Assembly: GCA_012518555.1 (NCBI GenBank)
Contig: JAAYRW010000089.1
Coordinates: forward strand, 1-35,644
Length of the DNA stretch: 35,644 bases
Direction of reading: 5' to 3'
Source: Tissierellia bacterium
Lineage (GTDB): Bacteria; Bacillota; Clostridia; Tissierellales; Sedimentibacteraceae
The position numbers and the translations under genes were made by a program. The notes beneath the pieces are model-generated. The model searched no databases and was not told the DNA's origin. It saw nothing but the letters and a program-made list of their open reading frames with translations. Positions 32,391 through 35,644 of the stretch are shown here, piece after piece. Each line of letters opens with the position of its first letter. Position 1 is the stretch's first letter.

Positions 32391-32427
32391 TTCCGCTATA
32401 GGAGTAATTAGTTAAAAGAGGTATAGT

Positions 32428-33270
32428 ATGAATATAAATTGGTATCCGGGACATATGAAAAAAACCAAGGAATTACTGCAAGAAAACATTAAATTAGTTG
32501 ATCTAATAATTGAAGTAGTAGATGCAAGAGTTCCCTACAGCAGCAAAAATCCTGACTTTGATAAATTATTCAGAGACAAAAAAAGACTTATAGTATTAAA
32601 TAAATACGACTTATCAGACCCAAACATGAATAAAAAGTGGGAAGATTACTACAAAAGTAAGGGCTGGTCTGCTGTCCTTTACAATTCCACAAATAACAAA
32701 GAATTACGCAAATTAAACAATGCCATTGCAGAAGCTACTAAAGAAATTGTAGAAAGATACAAAAAAAGAGGATTTCGAAACAGAACTATTAAAGCCATGA
32801 TCGTTGGTATACCTAATGTAGGAAAATCAACATTAATTAATTCATTAGCTAAAAGAAAAAGTGCTAAAACAGGCAATATGCCTGGAGTTACAAAAGGCAA
32901 ACAGTGGATACATTTAGCTGGAAGTATTGACTTGTTAGATACTCCCGGTATCTTATGGCCTAAATTCGATGACAAAGAAAGTGCATTAAACTTAGCTTTT
33001 ACCGGGGCCATAAAAGATGATGTCTTGGTGTTAGAGGAAATTGCTCTTAAATTTGTTATAAGAATGCAGCAAATGGGAAAAGAAAAAGTAATTCTTGAAA
33101 GGTACGGCATTGAGGCAGGGGAGAAACCCTTAGACATTTTAGACAATATAGCATATAAAAAAGGCTTTTTAACAAACAAAAGAGACATAGACTATCTGAG
33201 AGTCGCAAATCTATTATTAATCGATTTCAGAGCAGGAAAATTAGGCAAGATAACATTAGAGATGCCCTAA
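32428..33270 (+). CDS. rbgA: Ribosome biogenesis GTPase RbgA (YlqF)
   Basis: This 280-residue circularly permuted GTPase is needed for late 50S assembly. The motif order is permuted: G4 NKYD at residues 58-61 comes before G1 GIPNVGKS at 127-134, and DTPG follows. The N-terminal INWYPGHMKKT is the RbgA signature, and a C-terminal helical RNA-binding domain covers about 190-280. The ATG at 32428 follows AGAGGTA. It precedes rnhB by 37 nt. Confidence 0.97.
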   Translation: MNINWYPGHMKKTKELLQENIKLVDLIIEVVDARVPYSSKNPDFDKLFRDKKRLIVLNKYDLSDPNMNKKWEDYYKSKGWSAVLYNSTNNKELRKLNNAIAEATKEIVERYKKRGFRNRTIKAMIVGIPNVGKSTLINSLAKRKSAKTGNMPGVTKGKQWIHLAGSIDLLDTPGILWPKFDDKESALNLAFTGAIKDDVLVLEEIALKFVIRMQQMGKEKVILERYGIEAGEKPLDILDNIAYKKGFLTNKRDIDYLRVANLLLIDFRAGKLGKITLEMP

Positions 33271-33307
33271 CCCCGCAAACCAGGAGTAAGACTAAAGGAG
33301 TAATAAG

Positions 33308-33940
33308 ATGCTAATAATTGAACAAGAGCTTTGGGACAAGGGATATAATTACATAGCATGCATTGATGAAGTTGGCAGAGGCTGCTTAGCAGGCAGTGTT
33401 GTAACCTGTGCAATTATTATGCCCAAAGGATTACTTATAGAAGGTGTCAATGATTCCAAAAAACTGACAGCTAAAAAAAGAGAACAATTATATACCTTGA
33501 TAACAGATTCTGCTTTGGCATACGGAATAGGAGAATTAGACTGTGCTGAGGTTGATGAATACAATATTAAAAATGCAACAAAGCTTGCAATGGTACAAGC
33601 CATTGAAAATATTAAAGATAAAGAAGGAAACAGAATAGTTCCTGATTATATTCTTGTTGATGCTGAAAAGCTAAGCATTGCCATACCCCAAACAAACATA
33701 ATTCACGGAGATGCAAATTGTCACGGAATTGCAGCTGCATCTATAATAGCTAAAGTAACTCGTGACCGCCAAATGGACGAATTACATAAATTATACCCTG
33801 AGTATAAATTTAACAAGAATAAAGGCTATGGTACAAAAGAACATATTGAAGCCTTACTTGAATACGGTCCTTCTGCAATACATAGAAAAACATTCATAAA
33901 GAAAATCCTTAATAATAATCAGCAGTTGAGCTTTCTGTAA
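33308..33940 (+). CDS. rnhB: Ribonuclease HII
   Basis: A 210-residue nuclease that removes ribonucleotides from DNA and RNA from hybrids. The catalytic pair D20-E21 is in CIDEVGRGCLAG. Later acidic residues are in DYILVDAEKLSI and HGDANCHGIAAASIIAKVTRD. The ATG at 33308 has AAAGGAG upstream. The stop codon itself forms the loop of the following terminator. The genes that often follow, yraN and comM-dprA, are not adjacent; comM-dprA sits at the left end of this window instead. Confidence 0.97.
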   Translation: MLIIEQELWDKGYNYIACIDEVGRGCLAGSVVTCAIIMPKGLLIEGVNDSKKLTAKKREQLYTLITDSALAYGIGELDCAEVDEYNIKNATKLAMVQAIENIKDKEGNRIVPDYILVDAEKLSIAIPQTNIIHGDANCHGIAAASIIAKVTRDRQMDELHKLYPEYKFNKNKGYGTKEHIEALLEYGPSAIHRKTFIKKILNNNQQLSFL

Positions 33941-33950
33941 CAGAAATTTT
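33932..33950 (+). terminator. Compact terminator at the rnhB stop codon
   Basis: TTTCTG (33932-33937), loop TAA (the rnhB stop codon), CAGAAA (33941-33946), then TTTT. Confidence 0.6.
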
Positions 33951-33994
33951 CATGACTAAAGCTAAAAATGTTACAAAATATTAATAGGAAAAGT

Positions 33995-34023
33995 TTGACA
34001 AATGTTGAACAATAAGGTATCAT
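33995..34023 (+). promoter_or_regulatory. Sigma-A promoter for the secondary alcohol dehydrogenase
   Basis: Perfect TTGACA (33995-34000), 17-bp spacer, TATCAT (34018-34023). The leader to the start codon is about 90 nt. Confidence 0.8.
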
Positions 34024-34040
34024 TAATATTGGATATAAAA

Positions 34041-34087
34041 CGCTTGCAAACTAAGTAGTATATTCAATATGCCCAGGGCGTTGAATA
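34041..34087. promoter_or_regulatory. Putative operator region of the alcohol dehydrogenase gene
   Basis: CGCTTGCAAACT (34041-34052) is a near copy of the palindrome at 9275-9286. It is followed by the inverted repeat TATTCAA (34061-34067) / TTGAATA (34081-34087), with GCCC-A-GGGC nested inside. Both lie downstream of the promoter and upstream of the ribosome binding site. Confidence 0.45.
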
Positions 34088-34118
34088 TAAAATATTTTAT
34101 TATTAGGAGGATTTTTTT

Positions 34119-35174
34119 ATGAAAGGTTTTGCAATGTTAGGAATTGGTAAGACAGGCTGGATTGAAAAACCTGAACCAAAATGCGGTCCATTGGATGCAA
34201 TCGTTAAACCTATTGCAGTTTCACCATGTACATCAGACGTACATACTGTTTGGGAAGGTGCAATCGGTGAAAGAAGTGACATGATTCTTGGTCATGAAGC
34301 AGTGGGAGAAGTTGTTGAAGTCGGCTCATTAGTTAAGGACTTTAAACCCGGGGACAGGGTAATAATTCCGGCTATAACACCAGACTGGGGTGCACTTGCT
34401 TCTCAAGGCGGTTATTCAATGCATTCAAACGGTATGTTAGCAGGATGGAAATTCTCTAACTTTAAAGACGGTGTTTTCTCGGAACTTTTCCATGTAAATG
34501 AGGCTGATGCAAATATGGCACTTTTGCCTGATGATATAGATGCAGCGGCAGCAGTAATGTTAAGCGATATGGTTCCTACCGGTTTTCATGGGGTAGAATT
34601 AGCTGACGTTCAGTTTGGAGATGACGTATGTGTAATTGGAATAGGTCCCGTAGGCTTAATGGCTGTTGCAGGAGCAGCTCTTAAAGGAGCTTCCAATCTG
34701 TATGCTGTCGGCTCTCGAAAAATTTGTACGGAAGTTGCAAGAGAATATGGTGCTACGGATATTATTAACTATCGTGAAGGAAGCATTGTAGAACAAATTA
34801 TGGAAAAAACTCATGGAAAAGGTGTTGACCGTGTAATTATTGCAGGCGGAAATGTTGATACTTTTATAGAAGCTGTTACCATGCTAAAACCGGGCGGAAA
34901 AATCGGTAATGTTAACTACCTTGGCTCAGGAGACTATGTAAAAATACCAAGAGCTGAATGGGGATGCGGTATGGGTCATAAAATAATTGCCGGCGGCTTG
35001 ATGCCCGGAGGAAGACTGAGAATGGAAAAACTTGCATCCTTGATTCAAACAGGACGTCTTGATACAAGCAAGATGCTTACTCATAAGTTCAATGGTTTTG
35101 AGCACATGGAAGAATCATTATTGCTTATGAAAGATAAACCAAGAGATCTTATTAAACCGGTAGTTATGATATAA
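34119..35174 (+). CDS. adh: NADP-dependent secondary alcohol (isopropanol) dehydrogenase
   Basis: A 351-residue zinc medium-chain dehydrogenase close to the Thermoanaerobacter brockii / Clostridium beijerinckii secondary ADH, which interconvert ketones and secondary alcohols such as acetone and isopropanol. The catalytic zinc ligands match that enzyme by number: C37, H59 and D150. The NADP-specificity residues G198, S199, R200 and Y218 are all present, so NADPH use is well supported. No structural zinc loop is seen, again as in that group. The ATG at 34119 has AGGAGGA upstream. It is a single-gene unit with a consensus promoter and a strong terminator. In this organism it may dispose of reducing power; the physiological substrate is inferred. 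Confidence 0.93.
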   Translation: MKGFAMLGIGKTGWIEKPEPKCGPLDAIVKPIAVSPCTSDVHTVWEGAIGERSDMILGHEAVGEVVEVGSLVKDFKPGDRVIIPAITPDWGALASQGGYSMHSNGMLAGWKFSNFKDGVFSELFHVNEADANMALLPDDIDAAAAVMLSDMVPTGFHGVELADVQFGDDVCVIGIGPVGLMAVAGAALKGASNLYAVGSRKICTEVAREYGATDIINYREGSIVEQIMEKTHGKGVDRVIIAGGNVDTFIEAVTMLKPGGKIGNVNYLGSGDYVKIPRAEWGCGMGHKIIAGGLMPGGRLRMEKLASLIQTGRLDTSKMLTHKFNGFEHMEESLLLMKDKPRDLIKPVVMI

Positions 35175-35220
35175 CTTGGGAACCTTCTTTACGTTCAAAG
35201 TAATATAGTATAGAATTATT

Positions 35221-35256
35221 AGGCATTATTTGAGTAAAATCAAATGATGCCTTTTT
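35221..35256 (+). terminator. Intrinsic terminator after the alcohol dehydrogenase
   Basis: AGGCATTATTTGA (35221-35233) / TCAAATGATGCCT (35240-35252), one mismatch, 6-nt loop, then TTTTC. Confidence 0.88.
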
Positions 35257-35297
35257 CAATTGTCAATAAGAAATTATCGAAAAACAATAAATAATTA

Positions 35298-35325
35298 TTG
35301 ACAAACGAGAAATACCTGCTATAAT
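35298..35325 (+). promoter_or_regulatory. Consensus sigma-A promoter for the DUF2975 gene
   Basis: TTGACA (35298-35303), 16-bp spacer, TATAAT (35320-35325), 32 bp before the start codon. Confidence 0.85.
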
Positions 35326-35357
35326 AAAAATACATTAACAGTTCTTTGGAGGATTTT

Positions 35358-35644
35358 ATGTATCAAAAGAGTATTGTTCATTATATGACTAAAATCAGTA
35401 TTGATATTTTGTTCATAGTTGCAATTATTTGCTGTACTTTGGTTCCATTTTCTTCACCTTGGCTCTTTAGTTATTTCGGAATAGTTGAAGCTGATGCTTT
35501 ATTTGCGAAAGTAATACTATTGGCATCAGGTATTTCATGTACTTATATTCTGTGGCAGCTAAAAGTAATATTCAAAACCCTTATGAAAGGCAATCCCTTT
35601 ATTCATTCCAACGTTTCATGTTTAAGAAAAATTGCTGTGGCTTG
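35358..35644 (+). CDS. DUF2975 family membrane protein, 3'-truncated by the window edge
   Basis: The first 95 codons are visible and the frame is open at the edge. There is a short polar N-terminus and hydrophobic helices at about residues 13-32 and 48-66. A conserved TLMKGNPFIHSNVSCLRKIA stretch follows, matching the GNPF-x-x-x-N-V-x-x-LRKIA signature of DUF2975. In many Firmicutes such a gene is followed by a small Xre-type helix-turn-helix regulator; that region is outside the window. The function is unknown. The ATG at 35358 has TTTGGAGGA upstream and its own consensus promoter. Confidence 0.8.
   Translation, partial: MYQKSIVHYMTKISIDILFIVAIICCTLVPFSSPWLFSYFGIVEADALFAKVILLASGISCTYILWQLKVIFKTLMKGNPFIHSNVSCLRKIAVA

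Noticed and set aside
1..35644. CRISPR array, prophage, transposase or defence system
   Set aside because: No direct-repeat array, integrase, transposase or toxin-antitoxin-like pair was seen in either strand; the window is mainly core chromosome.

Overview
The window reads as chromosomal DNA of a low-GC, anaerobic, endospore-forming Firmicute of the Clostridia/Tissierellia type. The evidence is the AT-rich codon use, strong AGGAGG-type ribosome binding sites, near-consensus sigma-A promoters (TTGACA-17-TATAAT), and fermentation enzymes: pyruvate:ferredoxin oxidoreductase, acylating aldehyde dehydrogenase, acetate kinase and an NADP-type secondary alcohol dehydrogenase. Spore-former genes (ylbJ-like, a DUF3787-type small spore protein) and the conserved block rpmF-plsX-acpP-rnc-smc-ftsY-ffh-rpsP-trmD-rplS-rbgA-rnhB agree. 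The genus cannot be fixed from sequence alone.

Layout. 1-4.2 kb: the end of a polysaccharide deacetylase, a ferritin-like diiron protein, then comM (YifB) and dprA. 4.3-9.1 kb: an acylating aldehyde dehydrogenase, a 55-residue putative spore protein, and on the minus strand a pyruvate:ferredoxin oxidoreductase (PFOR) gene broken by an internal out-of-frame deletion. 9.2-10.9 kb: a sodium-coupled amino-acid transporter of the NSS family behind a strong promoter with a palindromic site. 10.9-15.8 kb, minus strand: a YitT-type membrane protein, RNase Z, a YlbJ-like protein, TmcAL (YlbM), and an Mn-type superoxide dismutase under a perfect Fur box. 16.1-18.4 kb: an N/Q-rich small protein of unknown function and a cobU-cobS-cobC cobalamin salvage operon. 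18.5-19.7 kb: acetate kinase.

19.7-33.9 kb is the core housekeeping block, all on the plus strand. It runs from a YceD-like protein and L32, through fatty-acid/phospholipid initiation (plsX, acpP), RNase III, an Elp3-like radical SAM protein, SMC, and the SRP genes (ftsY, ylxM, ffh), to S16, KhpA, RimM, TrmD, L19, RbgA and RNase HII. 34.0-35.6 kb: a promoter-proximal NADP-dependent secondary alcohol dehydrogenase and the start of a DUF2975 membrane protein.

The metabolic genes fit together: pyruvate to acetyl-CoA (PFOR), acetyl-CoA to an aldehyde (aldehyde dehydrogenase) or to acetate with ATP (AckA), and ketone/alcohol redox balancing (secondary ADH). As sequenced, this PFOR copy cannot work, because about 150-170 residues carrying most of its Fe-S ligands are gone.

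I found no phage, CRISPR, transposase or defence system. The observations most worth following are the PFOR deletion, a family of three intergenic hairpin elements near 21.9, 30.1 and 32.4 kb, a shared CG(T/C)TTGCAAAC motif just downstream of two strong promoters, a hairpin that occludes the ylbJ ribosome binding site, and the N/Q-rich small gene.
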